A stretch of DNA of 64,000 nt, taken from Marinovum algicola (GTDB lineage Bacteria > Pseudomonadota > Alphaproteobacteria > Rhodobacterales > Rhodobacteraceae). The position numbers were made by a program, and so were the translations under genes. The notes below the pieces were generated by a model. It had not been told where the DNA came from, searched no databases, and worked only from the letters and a program-made list of their open reading frames with translations. How positions within the stretch are numbered: position 1 is the first letter of the stretch; each line of letters starts with the position of its first letter. This document shows, piece by piece, positions 1-8,299 of this stretch. The stretch spans positions 21,432 to 85,431 of the forward strand of contig NZ_FNYY01000022.1 of assembly GCF_900109145.1 (NCBI RefSeq). The letters run 5' to 3'.

Positions 1-2
1 GC

Positions 3-557
3 CCGGGCCGCGACGCCGCGTTGCGCCGGCTTGGCAGCAGCGGCGCGCGGCTGCTGGCGGCGGTGGCCCGGATCGATTGCGCCGCGACAAGCGAGGAGTC
101 CGCCCGAAGCGCGACGCGAGGGGCCGGAACGGCCCCGGGCGCAGGTCGTGGCACCGGGCTCTGGCCGGCATTCGACGGATCGGCCGGGCTCGCGCTTTTG
201 TTGGCGGCGGCGGCGTTGGCCGGGCTGCTTCTGCTGGAACACCGGACCCGTTCGCGCAAGCGGCGGAACCGGCGCTTTGTCTGCGATATCCCCTGCCGCA
301 TCAGGCTGCGCGGCAGGCTCCATGACAGCCGGATCGTCGATATCAGCGAGGCGGGCGCCAAGCTTCAGCTGGGGATGGAGGGCAGCGGCGATGCGCCGGT
401 CGATATCGAGGCCGGCACGTTTGCGGCGGCGGGGCGGGTGGTCTGGGCCAACACGCATTATTGCGGCGTGGTGTTCGACCGGCCGCTGGCCTCGGGCCAG
501 TTGCAGGAGGCAATGCTGGCGGGCTGCGGGCCGGCCCCGGCATCGGTGCAGACATGA
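3..557 (+). CDS. PilZ-domain protein, 5' end outside window
   Basis: The frame is open from the left edge, so the true start is probably outside; a TTG at 21 is the first in-window candidate but lacks a convincing ribosome site. A hydrophobic segment (LALLLAAAALAGLLLL) near the middle is followed by a basic stretch and then a PilZ-like domain. That domain shows the RRNRRF arginine motif and the DISEAGAKL motif (D/NxSxxG), the two elements that bind cyclic di-GMP in the family. It is probably a membrane-anchored c-di-GMP receptor or a degenerate PilZ protein. No partner is visible. It converges on rpsO with a hairpin between them. Confidence 0.6.
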   Translation, partial: PGRDAALRRLGSSGARLLAAVARIDCAATSEESARSATRGAGTAPGAGRGTGLWPAFDGSAGLALLLAAAALAGLLLLEHRTRSRKRRNRRFVCDIPCRIRLRGRLHDSRIVDISEAGAKLQLGMEGSGDAPVDIEAGTFAAAGRVVWANTHYCGVVFDRPLASGQLQEAMLAGCGPAPASVQT

Positions 558-560
558 CAA

Positions 561-586
561 CGCCCGCCAGTTTGCACTGGCGGGCG
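561..586. terminator. Hairpin between convergent genes
   Basis: A perfect 10-bp stem (CGCCCGCCAG/CTGGCGGGCG) with a 6-base loop lies between the end of the PilZ gene and the end of rpsO. Neither side has a strong T run, so it is best read as a bidirectional hairpin that could stop both transcripts. Confidence 0.6.
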
Positions 587-614
587 TCACGGAGCCTTGC
601 GGATCCGAAAAACC

Positions 615-884
615 TTAGCGGCGGATTTCGAGACGCTTGATCAGGTCCTGATAGCGTGCCTCTTCCTTGCCTTTGAGGTAGTCGAGCAGTTTCCGGCGCT
701 GAGCCACGAGCTTCAGGAGGCCACGGCGGGAGTGGTTGTCCTTCTTGTGGGTCTTGAAGTGCTCGGTCAGCGTGCGGATGCGCGAGGTGAGGATGGCCAC
801 CTGAACTTCGGGCGAGCCGGTGTCGCCGTCTTTGGTGGCGAATTCCTTCATCACGCGGTTCTTTTCTTCCACAGTAATCGACAT
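615..884 (-). CDS. rpsO: 30S ribosomal protein S15
   Basis: This 89-residue protein is a full-length S15, which binds 16S rRNA early in assembly of the small-subunit platform. It begins [12 protein letters not shown] and carries the family-typical segments [13 protein letters not shown] and [12 protein letters not shown]. The start is set by the ATG at 882-884, preceded by AAGGAG at good spacing; an upstream in-frame ATG would add 13 unrelated residues. In many alphaproteobacteria rpsO follows truB and precedes pnp. Here truB lies on the same strand about 1.8 kb upstream, separated by an RTX gene and a DUF1643 gene. Confidence 0.97.
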   Translation of the reverse strand: MSITVEEKNRVMKEFATKDGDTGSPEVQVAILTSRIRTLTEHFKTHKKDNHSRRGLLKLVAQRRKLLDYLKGKEEARYQDLIKRLEIRR

Positions 885-961
885 CGGGGTCTCCTTTCGG
901 AAATCTAAAGGGTTATGGCGCAAGCCGGGATGTCGTCCAGCAGGGCCCGTGGAGATGGTGC

Positions 962-983
962 GCCCCGGCCGCGAAGCCGGGGC
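962..983. terminator. Hairpin between RTX gene and rpsO
   Basis: An 8-bp perfect stem (GCCCCGGC/GCCGGGGC) with a 6-base loop lies just downstream of the leftward RTX-repeat gene and upstream of rpsO. There is no U-rich tail on the leftward strand, so termination is only likely. A 12-bp palindrome GCCCTATAGGGC follows at about 989-1000. Confidence 0.4.
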
Positions 984-1039
984 AAGAGCGCCCTATAGGG
1001 CAATTTTCGCGGTTTGGAAAGGGCCGAGCGCCACGGCCC

Positions 1040-2029
1040 TCATGCGGCAGGGGGAAGCACCTCCCATGCGGCGGCCTCGGCCTCGGAAACCAGCAGGATA
1101 TCGGCCATGGTCATGTCTTCCGCGCCGCGCAGAAGCGCCACCTCCTGGCCGTCCACCGACATGCGCAGCACGGCGGGATCGTCGGCATCTGGCGCAATTG
1201 TCACATCGACGCCGCCGGCCGGGTCATCGGAAATCAGCAGGATCCGGTCCTCGCCCGGTTCGAAATCGATCAGCGTGATCTGCTGCCCGGGATCGCCGCG
1301 CAGCACGATGTCATCGGCGCCGGCGCCGCCGGTCACGACATCGCCATCGTCGGCAAGGATTCGGTCGTCGCCGGCGTTGCCGTTGAGATAATCCACCGCG
1401 TCGTCCCCCGCCTCGGTGCCATCGAGCAGGTCGTCGCCGGCGCCGCCGAACAGCGAATCGCTGCCCTGGCCGCCGATCAGCGTATCGGCGTCATGCCCGC
1501 CGAGAAGACCGTCATCGCCGGCGCCGCCGATCAGCGTGTCGTTGCCCTGGCCATCGGTCAGAACGTCGTCGCCGGCCCCGCCCCGCGACAGATCGTGCCC
1601 GCCGTGGCCATAAAGCGCGTCATTGCCGTCGTCGCCCGAGAGCGTATCTGCCCCGGCCTCGCCATGCAGGGTGTCGTCCTCGCTGCCGCCGTGCAAGAGA
1701 TCGTCGCCGGCACCGCCCCAGATCCAATCCGCGCCGGCTCCGCCCGACAAAAGATCATCGCCGCCCCGGCCATCGATCGCATCGCTGCCGCCACCGCCGG
1801 AGATCAAGGAGACGCCCTCGCCACCGGCAAGCGTGTCGGCGCTCGCGCCGCCAGTCTGCGTGTCGGGCTCTTCGGCGGGTTCGATCATGCCGGGCGGGCC
1901 GAGGTCGTCCTCGGTCAGCTCGGGCGCCGTCGTCCGGCCGCCCGGGTCGTCGTCGTCATCGCCAATCGTGCCGATCATCACGACCGAGCCGACAGCGGCC
2001 ATGCCCAGAAGGCCCGCAATCAATAACAT
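1040..2029 (-). CDS. Membrane-anchored RTX-type calcium-binding repeat protein
   Basis: The 329-residue product starts with a single hydrophobic segment (LLIAGLLGMAAVGSVVMIG) at residues 2-20, then an acidic linker (DDDDDPGG). About fifteen glycine/aspartate-rich nonapeptides of GGxGxDxL type follow, for example GGAGDDLL and GGQGSDSLFGG, which in the RTX family form a calcium-loaded parallel beta-roll. A non-repeat tail (ITLIDFEPGEDRILL) resembles the C-terminal ends of other Rhodobacterales RTX proteins. The ATG at 2027-2029 puts the hydrophobic segment at the very N-terminus. No toxin or enzyme domain is present, so a surface or periplasmic role is inferred only. Confidence 0.8.
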   Translation of the reverse strand: MLLIAGLLGMAAVGSVVMIGTIGDDDDDPGGRTTAPELTEDDLGPPGMIEPAEEPDTQTGGASADTLAGGEGVSLISGGGGSDAIDGRGGDDLLSGGAGADWIWGGAGDDLLHGGSEDDTLHGEAGADTLSGDDGNDALYGHGGHDLSRGGAGDDVLTDGQGNDTLIGGAGDDGLLGGHDADTLIGGQGSDSLFGGAGDDLLDGTEAGDDAVDYLNGNAGDDRILADDGDVVTGGAGADDIVLRGDPGQQITLIDFEPGEDRILLISDDPAGGVDVTIAPDADDPAVLRMSVDGQEVALLRGAEDMTMADILLVSEAEAAAWEVLPPAA

Positions 2030-2120
2030 GGTTTCACACCCTTTGTCCCGCGGGCAGTATCCCGCCGCAGCGCCCGCAGGGCAAACCAAATCGGATCAAA
2101 TGGTTAACGGTTTCAGGTAT

Positions 2121-2642
2121 TTACCCGGCGTTTACCACAAAATGCTGTGGTTTCTGCGCGTAGGAGACATACAGTGGATGACGCGGCAGCCCGTGCCGGG
2201 TGAGCCCGAGCGCATAGAGCCGATCCTGCGCCGGTGCCATCAGCGCCAGGGCCTCGGTGTCGCGGGCGCGGTGGGTGCCATGCACGCCCCAGGCGGCCAG
2301 CACCATGTCGGCCTCGTCGCAGGCGCGGCTGAGAAAGCCGTCGTTTTCCGGCCCGACCGGCGCTTCGGCGGCGCGCAGATCCTCCGGCGCCGTGGCGCGG
2401 AAGGCAAAGAGGTTGACCACGTCGAGCGCGCCGAAGCCCAGGAGCCGCGCGCGTTTCTCGCAGCGCGCGATGGTCGGATCGTTGACCTTTTCGCTGGCGG
2501 TCGAAGGGTTGAGCATGACAAAGACGATGCGCCCCGCCGTCGCGTTCCAGACCCGCGTCAGGCGGTAGCGGTAGAGCCCGCATTCGCTGTAGATCGCTTC
2601 CGAGCGGCAATCGGGCGTCTCATGCGTTTTGGTGACGAGCAT
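2121..2642 (-). CDS. DUF1643 family protein
   Basis: This 173-residue protein has the recognisable DUF1643 core: YRYRLTRVWN, then FVMLNPSTA, then NDPTIARCEKRARLLGFG. The later VLAAWGVHG segment is also typical. The family has no firmly established function. The ATG chosen lies 5 bases downstream of the truB stop codon, giving MLVTKTHETPD; a longer frame reaching into truB exists but would overlap it by over 100 bases. The tight spacing suggests co-transcription with truB. The gene ends before a short AT-rich gap leading to the RTX gene. Confidence 0.8.
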   Translation of the reverse strand: MLVTKTHETPDCRSEAIYSECGLYRYRLTRVWNATAGRIVFVMLNPSTASEKVNDPTIARCEKRARLLGFGALDVVNLFAFRATAPEDLRAAEAPVGPENDGFLSRACDEADMVLAAWGVHGTHRARDTEALALMAPAQDRLYALGLTRHGLPRHPLYVSYAQKPQHFVVNAG

Positions 2643-2646
2643 TGGC

Positions 2647-3558
2647 CTAGCCAGTGACAAACACGCGCGAGGGTTGCAGCTTGCCGCCGCGGTATTCGCC
2701 AACGGCCACCGGCGTGCCCTGATGGCTGACCCAGGCGGTCTCGCCAAATTCGACATCGCCGCCGCCGGTCACCTCGGCCGGGTTGCCATTGCGCAGCCGG
2801 GTGGCGGATTCGACACCGCAATGCAGCTCGGGCAGATCGCCAAGACCGGTTTCCAGGGGCAGCAGCAGGGCGTCGAGCTCGGGCGTCTGTGCCAGTTCCT
2901 CGACCCGGTCCAATGCCACCGCAGTTTCAAGATCGAACGGCCCCGACCAGATCCGCCGCAGGGTGACCACATGGCCGAGACAGCCCAGCACCCGGCCCAG
3001 ATCGCGGGCAATGGCGCGCACATAGCCGCCCTTGCCGCAGGTCATTTCCAGCACCGCGGTGTCGGCATCCGGTCGGTCGACCAGCAGCAGCTCCTCGACC
3101 CAGAGGGGCCGCGCCGCGATTTCGACATCCGCGCCGTCGCGGGCCAGCTTGTAGGCCCGTTCGCCGTCGATCTTCACCGCCGAGAATTTTGGCGGCACCT
3201 GCTCGATATCTCCGACGAACTGGCCCAGAGCGGCCTTGATCTCGTCGTCGCTGGGGCGGCTGTCCGAGGTCTCGATCACCTCGCCCTCGGCGTCATCGGT
3301 GTTGGTTGCGGCCCCCCAGCGCACGGTAAATTCATAGGCCTTCATCGCGTCGGTGACATAGGGAACCGTCTTGGTGGCCTCGCCCAGCGCCACCGCCAGC
3401 AGGCCGGTCGCCTCGGGGTCGAGCGTGCCGGCGTGGCCCGCCTTCTTGGCCTGAAACGCCCAGCGCACCTTGTTGACGACGGCGGTCGAAGTGGGGCCCG
3501 CGGGCTTGTCCACCACCAGCCAGCCGGAAATGTCGCGCCCCTTGCGTCTGCGTGCCAT
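2647..3558 (-). CDS. truB: tRNA pseudouridine(55) synthase
   Basis: This 303-residue enzyme makes the universal pseudouridine at position 55 of the tRNA T-loop. The N-terminus shows [20 protein letters not shown] and the catalytic motif [12 protein letters not shown], with the nucleophilic aspartate at about residue 47. The RNA-binding YEFTVRWG and [13 protein letters not shown] blocks follow, and the C-terminus holds a small PUA-like region. The ATG at 3556-3558 (MARRRKGRD) gives the family length; an upstream ATG would add 20 residues. rbfA lies about 1.7 kb upstream on the same strand, consistent with the ancestral rbfA-truB-rpsO neighbourhood, here interrupted. Confidence 0.95.
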   Translation of the reverse strand: MARRRKGRDISGWLVVDKPAGPTSTAVVNKVRWAFQAKKAGHAGTLDPEATGLLAVALGEATKTVPYVTDAMKAYEFTVRWGAATNTDDAEGEVIETSDSRPSDDEIKAALGQFVGDIEQVPPKFSAVKIDGERAYKLARDGADVEIAARPLWVEELLLVDRPDADTAVLEMTCGKGGYVRAIARDLGRVLGCLGHVVTLRRIWSGPFDLETAVALDRVEELAQTPELDALLLPLETGLGDLPELHCGVESATRLRNGNPAEVTGGGDVEFGETAWVSHQGTPVAVGEYRGGKLQPSRVFVTG

Positions 3559-3693
3559 GATGTCCCCGCGATGTGTGATCAGAGCGGGCGGGATAGAAAA
3601 CGCCGGCGCAGCCGTCAATAGGGCGCAAGAAAAACCCGAGCGCGCGGCGGTTCTGTGCTAGATTGGAGCCCTGCCATATTTGCGAGGGCTCTG

Positions 3694-4506
3694 ATGGCGG
3701 GAGGTGACACGGATTTTGCCGGATCGATCCCCGAGATCTACGACGCCTGGCTGGTGCCGCTGATCTTCGAGGCGCATGCCGAGGACATGGCGCAGCGGGT
3801 GGCGGCGCTGGCGCCGAAAGACGTGCTCGAGACGGCGGCGGGCAGCGGTGTGGTCACGCGGGTGCTGGCGCCGCAACTGGCGGCGACCACACGTTATGTC
3901 GCCTCCGATCTCAACCCGCCGATGCTGGCGCGGGCCGCCGCGCGGCAGCCCGAGGGCAAGGGTGTGCACTGGCAACCGGCGGATGCGCTCGACATGCCCT
4001 TCGGCGACGCGAGCTTCGATGTGGTCTGCTGCCAGTTCGGGGTGATGTTCTTCGCCGACCGCATCGCCGGCCACCGCGAGGCGCGCCGTGTGCTGCGGCC
4101 CGGCGGGCGCTATATCTTCAGCACCTGGGACAAAATCGCCGAAAACGGTTTCGCTGATTGTGTGGCCCAGGCGGTGGCCGAGGTCTTTCCCGAGGATCCG
4201 CCGGATTTCCTGGCCCGCACGCCGTATGGCTATCACGATCCGGCCGGCATCCTATCCGATCTCCGGGCGGCGGGTTTTGCCGATATCGCGGTCGACACGA
4301 TCGCCGGCGAGAGCCGGGCAGCCTCGGCCCGGGAGCCGGCGGTGGCCTTTTGCCAGGGCACGCCGCTGAGAACCGAGATTGAGGCGCGCGACCCGTCACG
4401 GCTCGAAGAGGCGACGGCACAGGCGCAGGCGCGGATTGCCGCGCGCTACGGGTCGGGGCCGGTGACGGCGCCGATCCGCGGCCATGTGGTGACCGCGCTG
4501 CGTTAG
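3694..4506 (+). CDS. Class I SAM-dependent methyltransferase
   Basis: A 270-residue methyltransferase of the UbiE/COQ5-like type. Motif I is LETAAGSGVVTR, followed by an acidic residue in the second strand (ASDLNPPML), then ALDMPFGDASFDVV and the post-motif RVLRPGGRYIFSTWD. The substrate cannot be told from sequence. The ATG at 3694 is chosen because GCGAGGG lies upstream at suitable spacing; a GTG/TTG-type extension would enter the truB promoter region. It is transcribed away from truB and converges on the glycosidase-like gene. Confidence 0.8.
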   Translation: MAGGDTDFAGSIPEIYDAWLVPLIFEAHAEDMAQRVAALAPKDVLETAAGSGVVTRVLAPQLAATTRYVASDLNPPMLARAAARQPEGKGVHWQPADALDMPFGDASFDVVCCQFGVMFFADRIAGHREARRVLRPGGRYIFSTWDKIAENGFADCVAQAVAEVFPEDPPDFLARTPYGYHDPAGILSDLRAAGFADIAVDTIAGESRAASAREPAVAFCQGTPLRTEIEARDPSRLEEATAQAQARIAARYGSGPVTAPIRGHVVTALR

Positions 4507-4533
4507 GCCGGCGCGGGCGCCCGGGTTCGGAGC

Positions 4534-5274
4534 TCAGGGGTCGGGCACCACCACGGCGATGATCGGCCCCATCGGAAAGCCCAGATCGCTGCGGCCGATG
4601 TCGGGGGCATGCAACCGCGAGACATTGCCATCGAGAAACAGCGCCTGCGGCACGCCGAGCACGTCGCGGAAGAAGCTGGCGAATTCCCAGAAGGTCACGG
4701 TGTTGTTGGAAATCACGAAATAGGCGGTTTTCCCGTCCCCGGAGGTGCCGACGCCGTTGCGGATATAACGCGAGGTGCCGTCGGGCAGGAAATCGGGGTG
4801 CAAGTCGCCATCGATCACCAGCATCGGGCCGGATTGCGTGGCATAGCGGCAATCGGGCGCCTGATCGAGATATCTGCGGGTCTCGATCACATCGGCGCGG
4901 CCCGGGCGCAGGCAGAGCACGCCATTCGGCAGCAGGCCGAAATTGCCGGGGCCCTCGTTGGCGATCACCCGCATCTCTTCCTCGCCCTCCTCGATGTAAT
5001 GGCCCACCGGGGCGCGGTCGTCGTGGTACATGCCGCCGTTGGTGGCAAAGCGCAGCTGCTTGCCCTCGGCCTGCACCGCGCGTTCGAGATTGGCAAAGGT
5101 GCCATAAGGCGCGCCGGCCTCATCGGCGCGGTAGAGCCGCAACTCCTCCTCGCCGGGGCTCACCTTGCAGACAGTGAACCGGTTGCCTTCGTACCGCTCG
5201 TCCGAACAGGTCACCGCCATGGCCGGCGCCGCCACCAGAAGCAGCAGGGCTGTCAGTCCGCCGCGCAGCCTCAT
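4534..5274 (-). CDS. Secreted phosphodiester glycosidase-family protein
   Basis: This 246-residue product begins with a clear Sec signal peptide (LTALLLLVAAPAMA, cleavage likely after about residue 20). The mature part carries the NAGPA/DUF2233 signatures: RFATNGGMYHDD, TQSGPMLVIDG, and VPQALFLDGNVSRL near the end. Family members hydrolyse phosphodiester-linked sugars; the natural substrate here is unknown, and a cell-envelope role is inferred from the signal. Its ATG overlaps the rbfA stop codon by 4 bases, so the two are translationally coupled and probably co-transcribed. Confidence 0.75.
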   Translation of the reverse strand: MRLRGGLTALLLLVAAPAMAVTCSDERYEGNRFTVCKVSPGEEELRLYRADEAGAPYGTFANLERAVQAEGKQLRFATNGGMYHDDRAPVGHYIEEGEEEMRVIANEGPGNFGLLPNGVLCLRPGRADVIETRRYLDQAPDCRYATQSGPMLVIDGDLHPDFLPDGTSRYIRNGVGTSGDGKTAYFVISNNTVTFWEFASFFRDVLGVPQALFLDGNVSRLHAPDIGRSDLGFPMGPIIAVVVPDP

Positions 5275-5666
5275 TCGTCCAGGTCGCGCCGGACGTTTTC
5301 CTGGGCGAACATCCGGCGGGTGTCTTCGAGCCGGTCGAAGGTGTCATCCAGCCGGAACCGCAGGTCGGGCGAAAACTTGATGGTCAGCTGCTTGTTGACC
5401 AACCGGCGAATCTCGCCCTTGTTGCGCGCCAGAAGCGCCACGACGTCCTCGCCGCCCTGGCCGCCCAAGGGGCAGACATAGGCGGTGGCGATGCGCAGGT
5501 CGGGTGACATGCGCACCTCGCCCACGGTGATCGACACGCGGTTGAGATCGGGGTCATGCACCTCGCCGCGCATCAGAAGCTCGGAAAGGGTCCGGCGGAT
5601 CAGCTCGCCGACCCGAAGCTGGCGCTGCGAGGCGCCCTGACCGTCTGGTATCTTGTTCTTAGCCAT
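5271..5666 (-). CDS. rbfA: 30S ribosome-binding factor A
   Basis: A 131-residue RbfA, a KH-like protein needed for late 16S rRNA maturation and cold adaptation. The sequence shows [18 protein letters not shown] at the start, then [20 protein letters not shown], and [11 protein letters not shown] near the end, all typical. The ATG at 5664-5666 gives the usual length, whereas the open frame continues much further upstream through dapB antisense. It is divergent from dapB across an 82-base gap and overlaps the following glycosidase-like gene by 4 bases. Confidence 0.93.
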   Translation of the reverse strand: MAKNKIPDGQGASQRQLRVGELIRRTLSELLMRGEVHDPDLNRVSITVGEVRMSPDLRIATAYVCPLGGQGGEDVVALLARNKGEIRRLVNKQLTIKFSPDLRFRLDDTFDRLEDTRRMFAQENVRRDLDE

Positions 5667-5748
5667 ATCTGGCAGATACGCTTTCGCGCGGGCTTTGCCA
5701 AGTCGGGCGGCAGGCGGTATGTGGGGGCAAGCACAGGAGATCAGAGAC

Positions 5749-6567
5749 ATGAGCGCACCCCTTCCCGGCATTGTGATCACCGGCGCATCCGGCCGGATGG
5801 GCCAGATGCTGATCCGCAGCGTGAGCGAAAACGACCGGATGCGGCTGGCCGGCGCGGTCGAACGCAAGGGCCACGACTGGGTGGGGCGCGACGTCGGCGA
5901 GGCCATGGGCGGCGCAGCGCTGGGGGTGACGGTGACCGACGATGCGCTCTCGGTCTTTGCCGAGGCCCAGGCGGTGATCGATTTCACCGCGCCGGCGGCG
6001 ACGGTGGAATTCGCCCATCTGGCGGCGCAGGCGCGGCTGTGCCACGTGATCGGCACCACCGGCATGGAAGAGCAGCACCTGGCCAAGATCCAGGCGGCGG
6101 CGCGCCATGCGGTGATCGTGCGGGCCGGCAACATGAGCCTCGGGGTCAACCTGCTGACGCTGCTGACGGAGAAGGTGGCGCGGGCGCTGGACGCGGAGTA
6201 TGACATCGAGGTGATCGAGGCGCATCACAACCGCAAGGTCGACGCGCCCTCTGGCACCGCGCTGATGCTGGGCGAGGCGGCGGCCCGGGGCCGCGGCGTC
6301 GCGCTGGCGGATGTCGCCGACCGCGGCCGCGACGGCATCACCGGCGCACGGCAGACGGGCGACATCGGTTTCGCGGTGATTCGCGGCGGCGATATCGTCG
6401 GCGAGCATGACGTGATGTTCGCCGCCGCCGGCGAGCGGATCACCCTGCGGCATGTGGCCTCGGACCGCTCGGTCTTTGCCCGTGGCGCGCTGAAGGCGGC
6501 GCTCTGGGGCCAGGACAAGGCGCCGGGGGAATACGACATGATCGACGTGCTGGGGCTGCGGGACTAG
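5749..6567 (+). CDS. dapB: 4-hydroxy-tetrahydrodipicolinate reductase
   Basis: This 272-residue enzyme reduces the DapA product in the diaminopimelate/lysine pathway. The nucleotide-binding loop [10 protein letters not shown] sits at about residues 10-19, the segment VIDFTAP follows, and the catalytic/substrate motif [16 protein letters not shown] is complete. The ATG at 5749 is preceded by AGGAGA. An upstream in-frame ATG would overlap rbfA and add 32 residues. dapA is in the same window about 9 kb away, so the pathway genes are not in one operon. Confidence 0.96.
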   Translation: MSAPLPGIVITGASGRMGQMLIRSVSENDRMRLAGAVERKGHDWVGRDVGEAMGGAALGVTVTDDALSVFAEAQAVIDFTAPAATVEFAHLAAQARLCHVIGTTGMEEQHLAKIQAAARHAVIVRAGNMSLGVNLLTLLTEKVARALDAEYDIEVIEAHHNRKVDAPSGTALMLGEAAARGRGVALADVADRGRDGITGARQTGDIGFAVIRGGDIVGEHDVMFAAAGERITLRHVASDRSVFARGALKAALWGQDKAPGEYDMIDVLGLRD

Positions 6568-6590
6568 GCGGTTCGGCCGGGCGGACGCGG

Positions 6591-6657
6591 GGCAGGGGGC
6601 GCTGCCCCCGGCGCCTGGCGGCGCCTCCCCCGAGGGTATTTCCGGCAAGAGGAAGCC
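6591..6657. repeat. Dispersed GGGGGC-hairpin repeat, copy A
   Basis: This intergenic element between dapB and the DUF1674 gene has the hairpin GGGGGCGCTGCCCCC, a second pair of inverted arms (GGCGCC...GGCGCC), then CCCCCGAGGGTATTT and an AAGAGGAAG tail. It matches the layout of copies at 23179-23226, 34697-34759 and 51194-51240. The element may act as a terminator for the convergent genes. Confidence 0.75.
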
Positions 6658-6664
6658 CGCAGGC

Positions 6665-6856
6665 TCAGAAATCGATGGCGAGGCCCTTTTTCTCCCAGTC
6701 GCCGTAGCGCACGGGTTCGGGGCCGTCGCGGCCGCCGAGTTCGGTGGGCAGGGGCGTCCGGCCGGCCTGTTCGATGCGGCGGGCATCGGCCTCTTCCAGG
6801 GCGCGGCGGGCGGCATCGGGCAGGGCGGCGCGGCGTTGCGCTTCGGTCTGGTCCAT
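6665..6856 (-). CDS. DUF1674 (SDHAF4-like) small protein
   Basis: This 63-residue protein ends with the DUF1674 hallmark GGRDGPEPVRYGDWEKKG followed by LAIDF. The eukaryotic relative SDHAF4 assists flavinylated succinate dehydrogenase assembly; whether the bacterial protein does the same is not shown here. The start MDQTEAQRRA gives the usual short length. It is divergent from the rsmB-like gene, with 72 bases between the starts, and its 3' end abuts the dispersed repeat. Confidence 0.85.
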   Translation of the reverse strand: MDQTEAQRRAALPDAARRALEEADARRIEQAGRTPLPTELGGRDGPEPVRYGDWEKKGLAIDF

Positions 6857-6928
6857 CGGGCTTTCCTCTTTTCGTCCTCCCAGATATACGCCGGGGCTTC
6901 ACATGGGCAAGCGGTCTGGAGGTCGCGG

Positions 6929-8191
6929 ATGGCAGCAACGGCACGTGCGGGAGCGCTCTGGCTTCTGGGGCAGGTTCTGGCCGAGGGGCGGCTTCTGTCG
7001 GAACTGACCGGCACGGCGCAGCATCTGCGGCTCGATCCGGCCGAGCGGGCGCGGGCGCAGCGGCTGGCGCTGGAAACGCTGCGCGGGCTGGAAAAGGCGG
7101 ACCGCGTCGTGAAGCCCTATCTGCGCAAGATGCCGCCGCTGGCGGTGCGTAACGTGCTGCGGCTGGCCACGGTCGAGCTCTGCCAGGGCGGCGATGCCCA
7201 TGGGGTGGTGAACGAGGCGGTGGCGCATGTGCGGCGCGGCAAGCGGACCGCGGCCTATGGCGGCATGGTCAATGCGGTGCTGCGCAAGGTGGCGCTCGAG
7301 GGGCCGGCGAAATGGGCCGAGCTGCGGGTGCCGCATCTGCCGAAGTGGTTGCGCCAGCCCCTGGCCGAGGCCTGGGGCGGCGCCACCGTGGCGGCGATGG
7401 AAGCGGTGCATTTTGCCGGCGCGCCGCTCGATCTGACGGTGAAATCCGACGCCCGGGAATGGGCCGCGCGGCTGGGCGGGGCGCTGCTGCCGACCGGCTC
7501 GGTCCGGCTGACGGCGCCGGGGCAGGTCTCGGCCCTGCCGGGCTTCGAGCGCGGCGACTGGTGGGTGCAGGATGCCGCCGCCGCCCTGCCGGTCCGGGGG
7601 CTGGGAGAGGTTGCGGGGCTGAGCGTGCTCGACATGTGCGCCGCCCCCGGGGGCAAGACCCTGCAACTGGCCGCCGGGGGCGCCGATGTCACGGCGCTGG
7701 ACATTTCCGAGGGGCGGCTGGCGCGGGTGCACGAGAACTTGGCGCGCACCGGGCTGAGCGCCGCGGTGGTGACGGCGGATGCGCTGGCCTTCGCGGGCGG
7801 GCCGTTCGATGCGGTGGTGCTTGATGCGCCCTGTTCGGCCACCGGCACCATCCGGCGGCATCCCGATCTGCCGCTGGTGCAGCGCGGCGAGGCGATCGGC
7901 GGGCTGATCGAGCTTCAGGCAGCGCTGCTGGACCATGCGCTGACCCTGCTGAAGCCGGGCGGGCGGCTGCTGTATTGCACCTGTTCGCTGCTGCCCGACG
8001 AGGGGGAATGCCAGATCGAGGCGGCGCTGGCGCGGCATGAGGGCCTGCGGGTGATGCCCGGAGCCTTCGATCTGCCGGGGGTGGCGCCGGACTGGCGCAG
8101 CGACGACGGCGGGCTGCGGCTGCGGCCGGATTACTGGGCCGAGCGCGGCGGCATGGACGGGTTCTACATGGCCTGCCTGACCCGGGGATAA
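6929..8191 (+). CDS. RsmB/NOP family 16S rRNA m5C methyltransferase
   Basis: A 420-residue protein with an N-terminal NusB-like helical RNA-binding domain (about residues 1-130) and a C-terminal SAM methyltransferase domain. Motif I is DMCAAPGGKTLQLA; the family cysteines lie in APCSATGTIRRHPDLP and YCTCSLLPDEGE, of which the latter type is the catalytic nucleophile. The ATG at 6929 follows GGAGG with 6-base spacing. It is the first gene of a co-directional run with the heparinase-like gene, purH and lspA. I expect it to act like RsmB (cytosine 967), but family specificity is not certain. Confidence 0.9.
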   Translation: MAATARAGALWLLGQVLAEGRLLSELTGTAQHLRLDPAERARAQRLALETLRGLEKADRVVKPYLRKMPPLAVRNVLRLATVELCQGGDAHGVVNEAVAHVRRGKRTAAYGGMVNAVLRKVALEGPAKWAELRVPHLPKWLRQPLAEAWGGATVAAMEAVHFAGAPLDLTVKSDAREWAARLGGALLPTGSVRLTAPGQVSALPGFERGDWWVQDAAAALPVRGLGEVAGLSVLDMCAAPGGKTLQLAAGGADVTALDISEGRLARVHENLARTGLSAAVVTADALAFAGGPFDAVVLDAPCSATGTIRRHPDLPLVQRGEAIGGLIELQAALLDHALTLLKPGGRLLYCTCSLLPDEGECQIEAALARHEGLRVMPGAFDLPGVAPDWRSDDGGLRLRPDYWAERGGMDGFYMACLTRG

Positions 8192-8299
8192 CCCGGCCGC
8201 TGCCGGTCGCGGCGGGTGTTTTCAAAGGTGACTTTGTGCCGCGGCACGGCTATGCTCGGCCTCATATAACGCACGCCAAGTGCGCCAGAGGCAGTGCAG

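Noticed and set aside
989..1000. 12-bp palindrome GCCCTATAGGGC as an operator
   Set aside because: It is short and lies in the rpsO promoter side without a regulator gene nearby; chance cannot be excluded.
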